64,000 nt of DNA from Thermotogae bacterium (GTDB lineage: Bacteria; Thermotogota; Thermotogae; Petrotogales; Petrotogaceae), in NCBI GenBank assembly GCA_024233675.1, contig JACKPH010000001.1, positions 1-64,000 on the forward strand, written 5' to 3'. This document shows, one piece after another, positions 1 to 7,466 of this stretch (position 1 is the stretch's first letter; every line of letters starts with the position of its first letter). The notes under the pieces are model-generated. The model saw nothing but the letters and a program-made list of their open reading frames with translations. It had not been told where the DNA came from and made no database searches. The position numbers were made by a program, and so were the translations under genes.

Positions 1-110
1 CTGGTGAAATACCAAGAAATATGTTATATTTCTTGGCAGTCCTTCTAACCATCAAACCACCTAACAACTAACAAGTTATATTTCTTGGCAATCAATTCCA
101 GTGAAATACT
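1..110. repeat. Short degenerate repeats with an inverted repeat at window edge
   Basis: The 16-mer GTTATATTTCTTGGCA occurs at 23-38 and 75-90, and GTGAAATAC occurs at 4-12 and 101-109. CCAAGAAATAT (12-22) and ATATTTCTTGG (26-36) form a perfect 11-bp inverted repeat around 3 bases. This looks like the edge of a repeat-bearing intergenic element that continues to the left of the window. I do not recognise the family. I see no gene in 111-299, only AT-rich DNA with a possible -10 box (TATAAT, 252-257). Confidence 0.5.
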
Positions 111-299
111 AATAAATATAACATAACTTTTTATAGTCATACAACAAATACCGAAATAAATTATAACTTTTTTATTAATATATCAAGTGATTAATTAATT
201 TTAGAATACAAAGAGTTTACTGAATTAAATAAAATTTTAACATGGCAAACGTATAATCTAAATGTATAACTTTGAAGCTGTTATCCAAAAAGAACTTTT

Positions 300-325
300 G
301 CTTTCCGGAAGGAAAGCTTTTTTTT
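300..325 (+). terminator. Rho-independent terminator pointing rightwards
   Basis: GCTTTCC (300-306) pairs with GGAAAGC (311-317) around GGAA, followed by eight T. The T-run is on the + strand, but the gene ending here (murB) is on the - strand and no + strand gene precedes it. It may end a short unannotated + transcript, for example one from the -10 box at 252-257. It may also work weakly for murB in the other direction. Confidence 0.6.
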
Positions 326-1235
326 ACCAGATTTCAGGTTCAAGTTCAACATTTTCCCCATATTCTTTTTTTATTTTTTCTTTTACAAAATCAGTAAGTT
401 TTATGATTTCTTCATATGTTGCATTTCCTCTGTTAATTACAAAGCCCGCATGTTTTTCGGAAATCTGTGCATCTCCCTGTGAGTATCCTTTTAATCCGAG
501 TTTTTCTATTGTTGTCCCGACATAAAAATCAGGTTTTGGTCTTTTAAAAGTACTTCCGGCTGACGGGTATTCTATAGGCTGTTTTTCCCATCTTTTTGTA
601 AGAAGTTCTTTCATTTTTTCTTCTATTTCTTTTTTATTTTTTATCTGTAGTTTTATTTCTGCAGAAAGTGCTATAAAATCAGAACTCTGAAGAATACTTT
701 TTCTGTATCCGAAATTCATCTCTGTGTTTGTAATTTTTTTTATTTCTAAAGTTTTTGTGTTTATTACTTCGACACTTTCAACAACATTTTTCATTTCATC
801 GTCATAAGCTCCCGCATTCATAAAAAGTGCCCCGCCCAGTGTTCCGGGAATTCCGGAAGCAAATTCAAGCCCTGAGAGTGAATTTTCACATGCAATCAGA
901 GAAAGTCTTGTTATAGGTATTCCGGCTTCTGCATATATTTTGTTTTCTGCTATTTTTATTTCTGTTAAATATTTTGTTGCTATTACTGCAAAATCAAGGT
1001 TTCCGTCTCTTACGATAAGATTTGCCCCTCCGCCCAGTGTTCTGTATGTTATTTGGTTTTCTGTGAGTACTTTTATTGCGTTTATAAATGCCTGTTTTGT
1101 TCTCGGCATTATCATACATGGTGTATATCCGCCTATTCTGAAGTATGTATGATTTTTAAGAGGTTCATTCTTTTTTATTTCACATCCGCCGGTATAAAGT
1201 GCTTTTATAATATTTTCATTTATTATTTCACTCAT
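324..1235 (-). CDS. murB: UDP-N-acetylenolpyruvoylglucosamine reductase (MurB)
   Basis: This enzyme reduces UDP-GlcNAc-enolpyruvate to UDP-MurNAc with NADPH and FAD in the cytoplasm, the second committed step of peptidoglycan synthesis. At 303 aa it has the normal type II length. An FAD-binding lobe with GGGANLIV (68-75) and SGIPGTLGGALFMNAGAY is followed by the C-terminal substrate lobe with PSAGSTFKRP, carrying the catalytic serine region, and SEKHAGFVIN. The ATG has a good ribosome site (AGGAG, 6 bases upstream). It lies 20 bases after the glycosyltransferase gene on the same strand and is probably co-transcribed with it. The usual GxGSN appears here as GGGAN, a mild variation. Confidence 0.95.
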   Translation of the reverse strand: MSEIINENIIKALYTGGCEIKKNEPLKNHTYFRIGGYTPCMIMPRTKQAFINAIKVLTENQITYRTLGGGANLIVRDGNLDFAVIATKYLTEIKIAENKIYAEAGIPITRLSLIACENSLSGLEFASGIPGTLGGALFMNAGAYDDEMKNVVESVEVINTKTLEIKKITNTEMNFGYRKSILQSSDFIALSAEIKLQIKNKKEIEEKMKELLTKRWEKQPIEYPSAGSTFKRPKPDFYVGTTIEKLGLKGYSQGDAQISEKHAGFVINRGNATYEEIIKLTDFVKEKIKKEYGENVELEPEIW

Positions 1236-1255
1236 TTTTTATCTCCTTATTTTTA

Positions 1256-2350
1256 TTAACAAAAAATAAAATTTATAAATTCTTTTTCTTTTTTTGCTGT
1301 CCATATGAATTTTTCTTTATATTTTTTTATATTTTTTATTATTTCATTATAGTTATTATAAGAATTTTCTATTTTTTTATATGCTTCCTCAGGATTATTT
1401 GGATTTATAGTAACTCCCAAACTATATTCATTAACTATTTTAGACATTGATATAAATTTTTCATTTACAATAACAGGTGTTCCGGAAGCTATTGAATCAA
1501 AAAATTTATTAGGCATTGAAAATACAAAATTTAAAGGAATTTCTTTTCCTTTAATTGTATAAGATATAATTGAAAAAGCAGATTTTGAAATTTCCTTCAT
1601 CATTTTTTCATAAGGAAGAAATGATGTATATGTATGTTCTACATCTGAAAAATCTATTAAATCCATTCCGATTATTTTAAATTCAAAGCCATTTTTTATT
1701 GATTCTTTGATAATTTTTATTTCACTTTCAAGACTTCTTGAGGTTTTTCCAACAATAGATATAGTTTTTGCCTTTTTTTCAGGTTCAAGAGCTATTGACG
1801 CATAATTTGTTATTACTTTGCTTTTAAAAGGATTTTTTATTTTTGTGTGTACATATTCTGACATTTCTTCAGAAACAAATATTACCTTGTCAGAAAATTT
1901 TATTTGTTTTTTTAATATTTTCCACATTATTTTTTCTTTAATAATTTTTTTGAATCCTGTAAGATTTTCAAGGAAATTTTCCGGATGCAGTTCGTGTAAA
2001 TCATAAACTACTTTTTTATTCATTTTTTTTGCATTTACAAAAGGTTTAATTGGTTTACTAGGGAGAAAGTGATGCATATAAAGCATATCATATGACTCTG
2101 TTTTTATAATATTAAATATTACTTTATCAAGATTTCTGTATCTCATCTTTAATTTTTCAATACTACTCAAATTTTTATTCTCTGTATACTTTATCGGTAA
2201 ATAATTTATATTTCCTTCCTTATATTTATTCTCTTCATTTTCAGTTATATACTGATATATAATTTCGTTGGTTTTTGAAAGAGTTTCAACTGTTCTAAAA
2301 ACTCTTTTGTCATTTTTTGTGTGCATATAACCTATTATTAATATTTTCAT
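1256..2350 (-). CDS. GT4-type glycosyltransferase
   Basis: A cytoplasmic transferase of the GT-B fold (GT4-like), about 364 aa. The N-terminal Rossmann strand (MKILIIGYMH) opens the acceptor domain, and the C-terminal nucleotide-sugar domain has DSIASGTPVIVNE, the equivalent of the GT4 EAMASGTPV motif with Asp in place of the first Glu. The start is set at the ATG at 2350 because GAGG lies 8 bases upstream; the ATG 24 bases earlier has no ribosome site. Donor and acceptor are unknown. Its position before murB, divergent from a second sugar transferase, suggests envelope glycan or exopolysaccharide synthesis. Confidence 0.8.
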   Translation of the reverse strand: MKILIIGYMHTKNDKRVFRTVETLSKTNEIIYQYITENEENKYKEGNINYLPIKYTENKNLSSIEKLKMRYRNLDKVIFNIIKTESYDMLYMHHFLPSKPIKPFVNAKKMNKKVVYDLHELHPENFLENLTGFKKIIKEKIMWKILKKQIKFSDKVIFVSEEMSEYVHTKIKNPFKSKVITNYASIALEPEKKAKTISIVGKTSRSLESEIKIIKESIKNGFEFKIIGMDLIDFSDVEHTYTSFLPYEKMMKEISKSAFSIISYTIKGKEIPLNFVFSMPNKFFDSIASGTPVIVNEKFISMSKIVNEYSLGVTINPNNPEEAYKKIENSYNNYNEIIKNIKKYKEKFIWTAKKEKEFINFIFC

Positions 2351-2416
2351 ATCATCATCCTCATTTGTTTTCAATTTAAATTATTTTAATTTTTAGTATT
2401 ATTATATCAGAATTGA

Positions 2417-2425
2417 TGGTATAAT
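2417..2425 (+). promoter_or_regulatory. Extended -10 promoter for the GT2 gene
   Basis: TGG-TATAAT (2417-2425) is an extended -10 element with no convincing -35. A start near 2432 gives a leader of about 30 bases that contains AGGTGAT (2461-2467). A second, weaker choice is TTGACA (2426-2431) with TACTAT (2451-2456) at 19-base spacing. Confidence 0.5.
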
Positions 2426-2462
2426 TTGACATGAAACCTTCAATATTTCTTACTATAGGCAG

Positions 2463-3455
2463 GTGATAATTATATATAAAAAAAAGGTAAGTATTATACT
2501 TGTATGTAAAAATGAAATCAATCATATAGAAAATACCTTAAATTCTTTGCTTAATCAGTCTTATGATAATAAAGAAATTTTAGTTTGTGACGGTCTTTCA
2601 ACAGATGGGACACAAAAAAAAATTCTTGAATTATCGAAGAATAATCCTGATATTTTTCTTTTCGAAAATAAAAAAATATTTACATCTAATGGTTTGAATT
2701 TAGGTATTGAAAATTCTTCAGGTGAATATATTTTTATCGCCGGGGCTCATACCGAATATAATAATTTTTATATTGAAAAGTGTATAGAATTTTTAGAAAA
2801 TAATTTATCTGTTGCCTGTGTTGGCGGAATAGCTAAATGTTACCCCAAAAATAATACTATTTATGAAAAATCATTTGCTGATTTATATTCTTCTCCTTTT
2901 GGTATAGGAAATGCTAAATACAGATTTGAAAAATCTGAAGAAAAAGTTGACACTGTTGCTTACGGAATTTACAGAAAAGAAGTATTTGAAAAATACGGTC
3001 TTTTTAATGAAAATTTAATTAGGAATCAGGATATAGAATTTAATTACAGACTAAATAAAAACGGAGAAAATATATTTTTGATACCTATTGAAAATAAATA
3101 TTTTGCACCTTCCACAATTAAAAAATTTCTTAAAAAAAATTTTGGAAACGGTTTATGGGTTATTAAAAGTTCAAAATATTCCGAAAAGGCTTTTTCATTA
3201 AGACATCTTATTCCTCTTTTTTTTGTTTTGTTTCTTATTCTCGGAACTGTTTTTTCTTTGTTTTTTAAACCGGTTCTGTATGGATTTATGTTTATACTGG
3301 GTTTTTACACCGCTCTTAATATTCTTTTTTCTTTCAGACTCGCTCTCAGAAGAAAGTGCTTTTTATGCTTCTTTTTAAACATAATAGGTTTTGCTGTTCT
3401 TCATCTGTCTTACGGTTTTGGTTCGCTTTTTAGCTTAATAAATTATTTTAAATAA
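2463..3455 (+). CDS. GT2 glycosyltransferase with C-terminal membrane segments (ExoA-like)
   Basis: A GT-A fold family 2 transferase, about 330 aa. The N-terminal half has VSIILVCKNE, CDGLSTDGT and AGAHTEY, the last standing where ExoA-type enzymes have A-D/G-A-H. The C-terminal third holds two or three hydrophobic spans (about residues 245-285 and 300-325) that anchor it to the inner membrane. A role in polysaccharide or glycolipid synthesis is inferred. The start is uncertain. The only canonical codon is GTG 2463, which lies inside the ribosome site AGGTGAT (2461-2467). The site is ideally spaced for an in-frame ATA at 2472. Other genes here show AGGTGAT-NNNN-TTG, so an AUA start is possible. 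Confidence 0.8.
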   Translation: MIIIYKKKVSIILVCKNEINHIENTLNSLLNQSYDNKEILVCDGLSTDGTQKKILELSKNNPDIFLFENKKIFTSNGLNLGIENSSGEYIFIAGAHTEYNNFYIEKCIEFLENNLSVACVGGIAKCYPKNNTIYEKSFADLYSSPFGIGNAKYRFEKSEEKVDTVAYGIYRKEVFEKYGLFNENLIRNQDIEFNYRLNKNGENIFLIPIENKYFAPSTIKKFLKKNFGNGLWVIKSSKYSEKAFSLRHLIPLFFVLFLILGTVFSLFFKPVLYGFMFILGFYTALNILFSFRLALRRKCFLCFFLNIIGFAVLHLSYGFGSLFSLINYFK

Positions 3456-3520
3456 CTATAATATTACTATTATATTAAAAATCGTTACAAAATTATATTT
3501 TTATATTAATCTAAAAAATG

Positions 3521-3526
3521 TATACT
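3521..3526 (+). promoter_or_regulatory. Candidate -10 of the RNA antitoxin promoter
   Basis: TATACT at 3521-3526 would start transcription near 3533, ten bases before the first 37-base repeat. No good -35 is visible. Confidence 0.4.
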
Positions 3527-3532
3527 ATATTT

Positions 3533-3681
3533 ATATAAGTTTATACGCTTACTGCCGGCGTGATAAAATGGCAGTTTGACAGAATACGCTTACTGCCGGC
3601 GTGATAAAATGGCAGTTTGAATTTATTATATTTTAAACCTTTTTATACGAATATTTTCCCCCGTTTTTACGGGGGAATTTT
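3533..3681 (+). ncRNA. Type III antitoxin RNA: two tandem pseudoknot repeats
   Basis: Two identical 37-base units, 3543-3579 and 3584-3620, are separated by CAGA, giving a 41-base period. In each unit ACTGCC (3551-3556) pairs with GGCAGT (3570-3575). ACGC (3545-3548) at the 5' side is complementary to GCGT (3558-3561) inside that hairpin's loop, which predicts an H-type pseudoknot as in ToxI RNAs. The array is followed by a terminator and then the toxin gene, the standard type III order. The RNA is expected to be cut by the toxin into single units that then bind and inhibit it. Only two complete repeats are present. The transcript 5' end is inferred from the -10 box. Confidence 0.75.
3543..3620 (+). 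repeat. Tandem direct repeat, 2 x 37 bases, 41-base period
   Basis: Copies at 3543-3579 and 3584-3620 are identical over all 37 bases. The repeats are markedly GC-richer than the flanks. They form the body of the proposed antitoxin RNA. The 4-base gap rules out a CRISPR array. Confidence 0.95.
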
Positions 3682-3684
3682 ATA
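3656..3684 (+). terminator. Attenuating terminator between antitoxin RNA and toxin
   Basis: TTCCCCC (3656-3662) pairs with GGGGGAA (3671-3677), loop of 8, then TTTT. It ends six bases before the toxin ribosome site (GGAGG, 3690-3694). In type III loci this terminator sets an excess of antitoxin RNA over toxin mRNA. Confidence 0.85.
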
Positions 3685-3698
3685 TATATGGAGGAAAT

Positions 3699-4190
3699 AT
3701 GATAGAAAATGGTTTTTATAAATTAAAAAATGATTATATAAATCTCATACATTCCGTCGGTTCTGTTTATGATGATTCAAAAAGCAGGCCTATTTATTGT
3801 TGTATAGAAGATAAAAATATAAAAGAACTTTTTTGGTGTATACCTACAAGTAATATAATTCACAGATCTAATGATCAAATAAAAAAAATTAAAAAGTATT
3901 GTTCTTTAGACAAAAGAAACATAAAATGGGCTTATTATTATATAGGACATACAGACCGTCCTGCCATATATAAAATAAGTAACTGTCTGCCTATTATAGA
4001 TAAATACATAGATAATATTTATCTTTCTAAAGGTAATCATTTATTTTTAAAAAACAAAAATGATATATCCATAATAAGACAAAAGCTCTCAAGAATACTT
4101 TTTACGGAAAAATTATATCCAGACAAATTCGAACAAAAAATTACAACAATAAAAAATATTATGTTAAGAGAACTTGGTAAAAATATTTAA
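3699..4190 (+). CDS. Type III toxin, ToxN/CptN/TenpN-like endoribonuclease
   Basis: A 163-aa protein. Its layout fits type III toxins: an N-terminal FYKLKNDY strand, then RPIYCCIE (30-37), a FWCIPTSN motif (45-52) matching the family's W-x-I-P-x-S/T-S core with Thr50-Ser51 as probable active-site residues, then YYYIGHTDRPAIYKIS (79-94) and a helical, lysine-rich C-terminus. The function expected from the family is a sequence-specific mRNA endoribonuclease that also processes and binds its own RNA repeats. The strongest support is context: tandem RNA repeats, terminator, ribosome site GGAGG, then this ORF. The subfamily (CptN, TenpN or ToxN) cannot be settled by eye. A tRNA gene lies directly downstream, a common site for mobile defence genes. 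Confidence 0.78.
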   Translation: MIENGFYKLKNDYINLIHSVGSVYDDSKSRPIYCCIEDKNIKELFWCIPTSNIIHRSNDQIKKIKKYCSLDKRNIKWAYYYIGHTDRPAIYKISNCLPIIDKYIDNIYLSKGNHLFLKNKNDISIIRQKLSRILFTEKLYPDKFEQKITTIKNIMLRELGKNI

Positions 4191-4243
4191 ATAAAATATC
4201 ACTCATTGTAGAATAATTTTAATATTTTTGTATCTTTATTTTA

Positions 4244-4272
4244 TTGACAGATGTAAATATTAGTGGTATAAT
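4244..4272 (+). promoter_or_regulatory. Consensus promoter for tRNA-Met
   Basis: TTGACA (4244-4249), 17 bases, TATAAT (4267-4272), with TGG just before the -10. This is a perfect sigma-70-type promoter starting near 4279. Confidence 0.9.
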
Positions 4273-4284
4273 AATATAGTTTTC

Positions 4285-4363
4285 GGGCTCATAGCTCAGT
4301 TTTGGTTAGAGCTCCCGGCTCATAACCGGGCGGTCGAAGGTTCGAGTCCTTCTGAGCCCACCA
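4285..4363 (+). tRNA. tRNA-Met (anticodon CAU)
   Basis: Full cloverleaf: acceptor GGGCTCA/TGAGCCC, D-arm GCTC/GAGC, anticodon stem CCCGG/CCGGG with loop CTCATAA (anticodon CAT), T-arm GAAGG-TTCGAGT-CCTTC and an encoded CCA end. CAU could also mark tRNA-Ile (lysidine-modified) or initiator tRNA. The acceptor starts with a normal G-C pair, which argues against initiator. Single gene with its own promoter and terminator. Confidence 0.93.
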
Positions 4364-4364
4364 T

Positions 4365-4393
4365 AAAAAGACACCTTTTAAGGTGTCTTTTTA
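4365..4393. terminator. Bidirectional terminator between tRNA and the envelope protein gene
   Basis: AAAAAGACACCTT and AAGGTGTCTTTTT form a strong hairpin with A- and T-runs on both sides, ending the tRNA on + and the convergent gene on -. Confidence 0.85.
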
Positions 4394-5023
4394 TTTTATT
4401 ATCTGATATGTTATGAATCCGAGAGCTGCTGCAATTACTGCAATAACAACGTTTCTGGCGTTTGTTTTTCCGCTTCTGTCAACATTTATATCAAGATTCT
4501 GCGTTGTTTTTCCTACAGTGTATTTTAGTGTATAATCTCCGTCTTTGAGATTCTGTGCACTAAGACTTAATGTATTAAGCCCTGGAATTATTTCTTTTTC
4601 CGTTACTTCACCGTTGATTTCAATTTCTGCCTGTGAAAAAACATTGGAATATATTTCGACTCTTATATTGTCATTTATCCAGTCACCGTTGGGAGAAACT
4701 TTTTCCGTATATTTTTTTAGAGTTATGTCTTCGGGTGTTTTCCCGTCATCGGTAAAAGATACTGTGTTTTCCCCTTTTTTTATGTTCAGTTCATATGTTT
4801 TTCCTTTGTATATAATGCTTAGAATTCCCGGAGATAAAAAAACCGTGTGATTATCCTCTGTCAGTTTAATTTCTCCGTATCTCGTATTTATAAGGCCGGG
4901 ATAACTGTTTAGTATAAAAGTTACTCTTGATTCGGTATTTCCAAGGAAAAGAAAAAAATTTATTTCCGAAAAACTTATTACAGAAGCTGCTATGACTAAT
5001 AAAAAAATAACTGTCTTTTTCAA
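4391..5023 (-). CDS. Secreted/anchored protein with FlgD/CHU_C-like motif
   Basis: About 210 aa with an N-terminal signal peptide (KKTVIFLLVIAASVISFSE), an extracytoplasmic beta-rich body, and a C-terminal hydrophobic segment (VVIAVIAAALGFITYQII) that could anchor it in a membrane. The motif VSPNGDWINDNIRV resembles the SPNGDGxND motif of Ig-like FlgD/CHU_C domains, usually found in surface-attached proteins. The start is a TTG at 5023, since GGAGGTGAT lies four bases upstream; the longer reading frame lacks a ribosome site. Role unknown, likely in the outer envelope. It is convergent with the tRNA and divergent from upp. Confidence 0.65.
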   Translation of the reverse strand: MKKTVIFLLVIAASVISFSEINFFLFLGNTESRVTFILNSYPGLINTRYGEIKLTEDNHTVFLSPGILSIIYKGKTYELNIKKGENTVSFTDDGKTPEDITLKKYTEKVSPNGDWINDNIRVEIYSNVFSQAEIEINGEVTEKEIIPGLNTLSLSAQNLKDGDYTLKYTVGKTTQNLDINVDRSGKTNARNVVIAVIAAALGFITYQIIK

Positions 5024-5100
5024 AATTATCACCTCCGCATTATATTGAATCACTTTTTAATGAAAATTTAATTAAAATTTTTTCACATTGATTTCTTTTA

Positions 5101-5109
5101 TGGTAAAAT
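5101..5109 (+). promoter_or_regulatory. Extended -10 promoter for upp
   Basis: TGG-TAAAAT at 5101-5109, with a weak TTTCAC -35 at 5081-5086. Confidence 0.5.
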
Positions 5110-5133
5110 AAATAAGAAACGGAGGTGTTAATT

Positions 5134-5763
5134 ATGGATAATTTTTTTGTCGTTGACCATCCTCTTATTAAGCATAAACTTTCTATTATGAGAAATAAGG
5201 ATACAGGTCCGAAAGAATTCAGAGAACTACTTAATGAAATTACTCTTCTTCTTACTTATGAAGCTGCCCGAAAACTTCCTGTTATGGATGTTGATGTTGA
5301 AACTCCTATTCAGACTACAAAAGGTTTTATGGTAGATGATAAAAAAGTTGCCATTGTTCCTATTTTAAGAGCCGGACTTGGTATGCTTGACGGGGTTTTA
5401 AGTCTTGTTCCCAACGCAAGTGTTGGTTTTCTCGGTGTTTTCAGAGATCCTGACACTCTTAAGCCTGTGGAATATTACGTTAAATTCCCTACTTTTACAG
5501 ATGAACATCAGATTTTTATTCTTGATCCTATGCTTGCAACGGGTCATTCTATGAATCATGCTATTGACGTTGTAAAAAAACACGGAGGAAAAAATATTAC
5601 TGTTATGTCTTTAATTTCTGCTCCGGAAGGTATTAAAGTTGTTCATGAAAAACATCCTGAAATTGAAATATACACTGCTTCTTTAGACGAAAAGCTTAAT
5701 TCTCATTCCTATATTATTCCCGGTCTTGGTGATGCGGGCGACAGGCTTTTCAGAACTAAATAA
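5134..5763 (+). CDS. upp: Uracil phosphoribosyltransferase
   Basis: Cytoplasmic pyrimidine salvage enzyme converting uracil and PRPP to UMP. At 209 aa it has the standard length. It shows VPILRAGLGMLDG, the PRPP-binding loop DPMLATGHSMNHAID, and the C-terminal uracil-binding PGLGDAGDRLF. ATG 5134 is chosen because GGAGG is correctly spaced from it; the GTG nine bases upstream lies inside that site. It is a monocistronic gene closed by a strong terminator. Confidence 0.97.
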   Translation: MDNFFVVDHPLIKHKLSIMRNKDTGPKEFRELLNEITLLLTYEAARKLPVMDVDVETPIQTTKGFMVDDKKVAIVPILRAGLGMLDGVLSLVPNASVGFLGVFRDPDTLKPVEYYVKFPTFTDEHQIFILDPMLATGHSMNHAIDVVKKHGGKNITVMSLISAPEGIKVVHEKHPEIEIYTASLDEKLNSHSYIIPGLGDAGDRLFRTK

Positions 5764-5764
5764 G

Positions 5765-5800
5765 AGAAGGATGCTTTTTTGCATCCTTCTTTTATTTTAT
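5765..5800 (+). terminator. Terminator of upp
   Basis: AGAAGGATGC (5765-5774) pairs with GCATCCTTCT (5781-5790), followed by a T-rich tract. Confidence 0.9.
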
Positions 5801-5950
5801 TCTTAAATAAAGACTTTTTAATCATGACTTTAAAACAAAGGGTATTTTTTACTAACCGTATATCAGGTCAGCAAATTAATTTGTTATCAGAAATTAAACA
5901 TTGAGATACTATAATTATATAAAATAGAATATTTAGGATGGGGATTTATT

Positions 5951-7453
5951 GTGTCCGAACTGGTTAAACATTCAGCTCTTTTTGCAATAGCAACTCTTAT
6001 GAGCAGACTTTTAGGACTTGTCAGAGATGCAACTTTTGCTCATTATTTCGGAAGAAGCAGTCAGTACGATGCCTATCTTATAGCAATTATGCTTCCGTTT
6101 TTTTTAAGACGTGTTTTTGCTGAGGGTGCGCTTTCTTCTACTTTTATACCTTTATTTACACAGAAAAAGGATACTGAGGGTCAGAAGTTTTTTTCTACTT
6201 CTTTTTGGCTTATGCTTTTTGTGACTTCGGCACTTTATATTCCGGTTTTCTTTTTTTCCGACCAGATTTCTTTTATTCTCGGTACCGGATTTAATGCCGA
6301 AACTCTTGAACTTACATCTTTTCTGATGAAGTTTACTTATCCTTTTATTGTTTTTATTTCTTTATGGGCACTTGTTTCCGGTGTTCTGAATGTTGAAAAC
6401 AGTTTTTTTATACCGGCTATTGCTCCGGCAATTTCAAATATTACTACAATTATAGGTATTTTTTTATCTTTTGTTTTTTTACCTAAGATTCTCGGCCCTA
6501 CTATAGGTTTTACTTTCGGAGGACTTTTTCAGCTTATTTTTGTTTATTTTTTTATGCGTAAAAGGAAATATAAAATCACTTTCGAATATGACAGAAAATA
6601 TGTAAAAGAAATTCTTTCACTTTTCGGTCCGTCTCTTTTGGGTGTTGCTGTTTCTACTCTTAATACTGTTATTGATACAAATGTCGCAACATGGACAGGT
6701 TCAGGCGGTGTTGCAACTATTCAGTACGCTTTAAGACTTTATCAGCTGCCTTTGGGTATTTTTGCCGTGAGTGTTGCAAATTCTCTTTTGCCGAAACTTG
6801 CAAAAGCATTTAAGGACAATGACCGTGAATCTTACAGAAAGAACGTAAAAGAAAGTGTTGAATCTATGATGTTTTTTACCGTTCCTTCAACTATAGGTCT
6901 TATTCTTCTGAGTGAGGAAATTATAGGTCTTGTTTTTCAGCACGGTAATTTTACTTACAGTGATACAGTTATAACAGCAAAGGTTCTTGCTTATTATTCG
7001 GTAGGTCTTCCCGCTTATTCACTGCATCAGATATTTACAAGAACTTTTCATTCAAGACTGAATACAAAAACGCCTTCTTATATTTCACTTGTTATGCTTA
7101 TAGTAAACGGTGCTTTGGATATAATTCTTGCAAAATATATGGGTGTTGCCGGTATTGCCATAGCAACTTCGGTTTCCGGTTTTGTAGGTATGATTTTAAC
7201 AGGTTATACTTCTTTTAAAACTTTTACTTCAAAGGATATTCTTGAAAATCTTAAGATAATTTCGGCAGGTCTTGTTATGGGACTTTTTATTGTTCTTGTT
7301 AAGGATCTTTATTCTTCAAGACTTTTTACCGTATTAATTGTTTTTGCCTCTGTTATTATTTATTTTATTTTCTCGTATATTTTTAAAATAGAAAATGCGG
7401 CAATTTATGCCGGTATGATTAAAAATAAATTTATAAAAAAAAGACTGCCCTGA
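5951..7453 (+). CDS. murJ: Lipid II flippase MurJ
   Basis: A polytopic membrane protein of the MOP exporter superfamily, 500 aa with about 14 hydrophobic spans. It flips lipid II across the inner membrane for peptidoglycan synthesis. Family hallmarks are visible: SRLLGLVRDATFAHYFG near the N-terminus, RRVFAEGALSSTFIPLF, and RTFHSRLNTKTP in the C-terminal half. The start is a GTG preceded by GGATGGGG. A TATAAT at 5910-5915 may be its -10. The stop codon lies in the loop of the bidirectional terminator shared with the convergent mutase gene. Confidence 0.95.
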   Translation: MSELVKHSALFAIATLMSRLLGLVRDATFAHYFGRSSQYDAYLIAIMLPFFLRRVFAEGALSSTFIPLFTQKKDTEGQKFFSTSFWLMLFVTSALYIPVFFFSDQISFILGTGFNAETLELTSFLMKFTYPFIVFISLWALVSGVLNVENSFFIPAIAPAISNITTIIGIFLSFVFLPKILGPTIGFTFGGLFQLIFVYFFMRKRKYKITFEYDRKYVKEILSLFGPSLLGVAVSTLNTVIDTNVATWTGSGGVATIQYALRLYQLPLGIFAVSVANSLLPKLAKAFKDNDRESYRKNVKESVESMMFFTVPSTIGLILLSEEIIGLVFQHGNFTYSDTVITAKVLAYYSVGLPAYSLHQIFTRTFHSRLNTKTPSYISLVMLIVNGALDIILAKYMGVAGIAIATSVSGFVGMILTGYTSFKTFTSKDILENLKIISAGLVMGLFIVLVKDLYSSRLFTVLIVFASVIIYFIFSYIFKIENAAIYAGMIKNKFIKKRLP

Positions 7454-7466
7454 GGCAGTCTTTTTA
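7438..7466. terminator. Bidirectional terminator, murJ / phosphohexomutase
   Basis: GACTGCC (7443-7449) and GGCAGTC (7454-7460) are flanked by an A-run and a T-run. The murJ stop codon lies in the loop. Confidence 0.9.

Noticed and set aside
1..110. Left edge considered as the end of an rRNA gene
   Set aside because: The sequence does not match conserved 5S, 16S or 23S segments and is too AT-rich.
262..525. A + strand ORF opposite murB
   Set aside because: Mirror of the murB coding region; the composition and murB conservation explain it, and there is no ribosome site.
3543..3620. Tandem repeats considered as a CRISPR array
   Set aside because: The two copies are only 4 bases apart, there are no unique spacers, and no cas genes are present; the terminator and toxin gene downstream fit a type III antitoxin.
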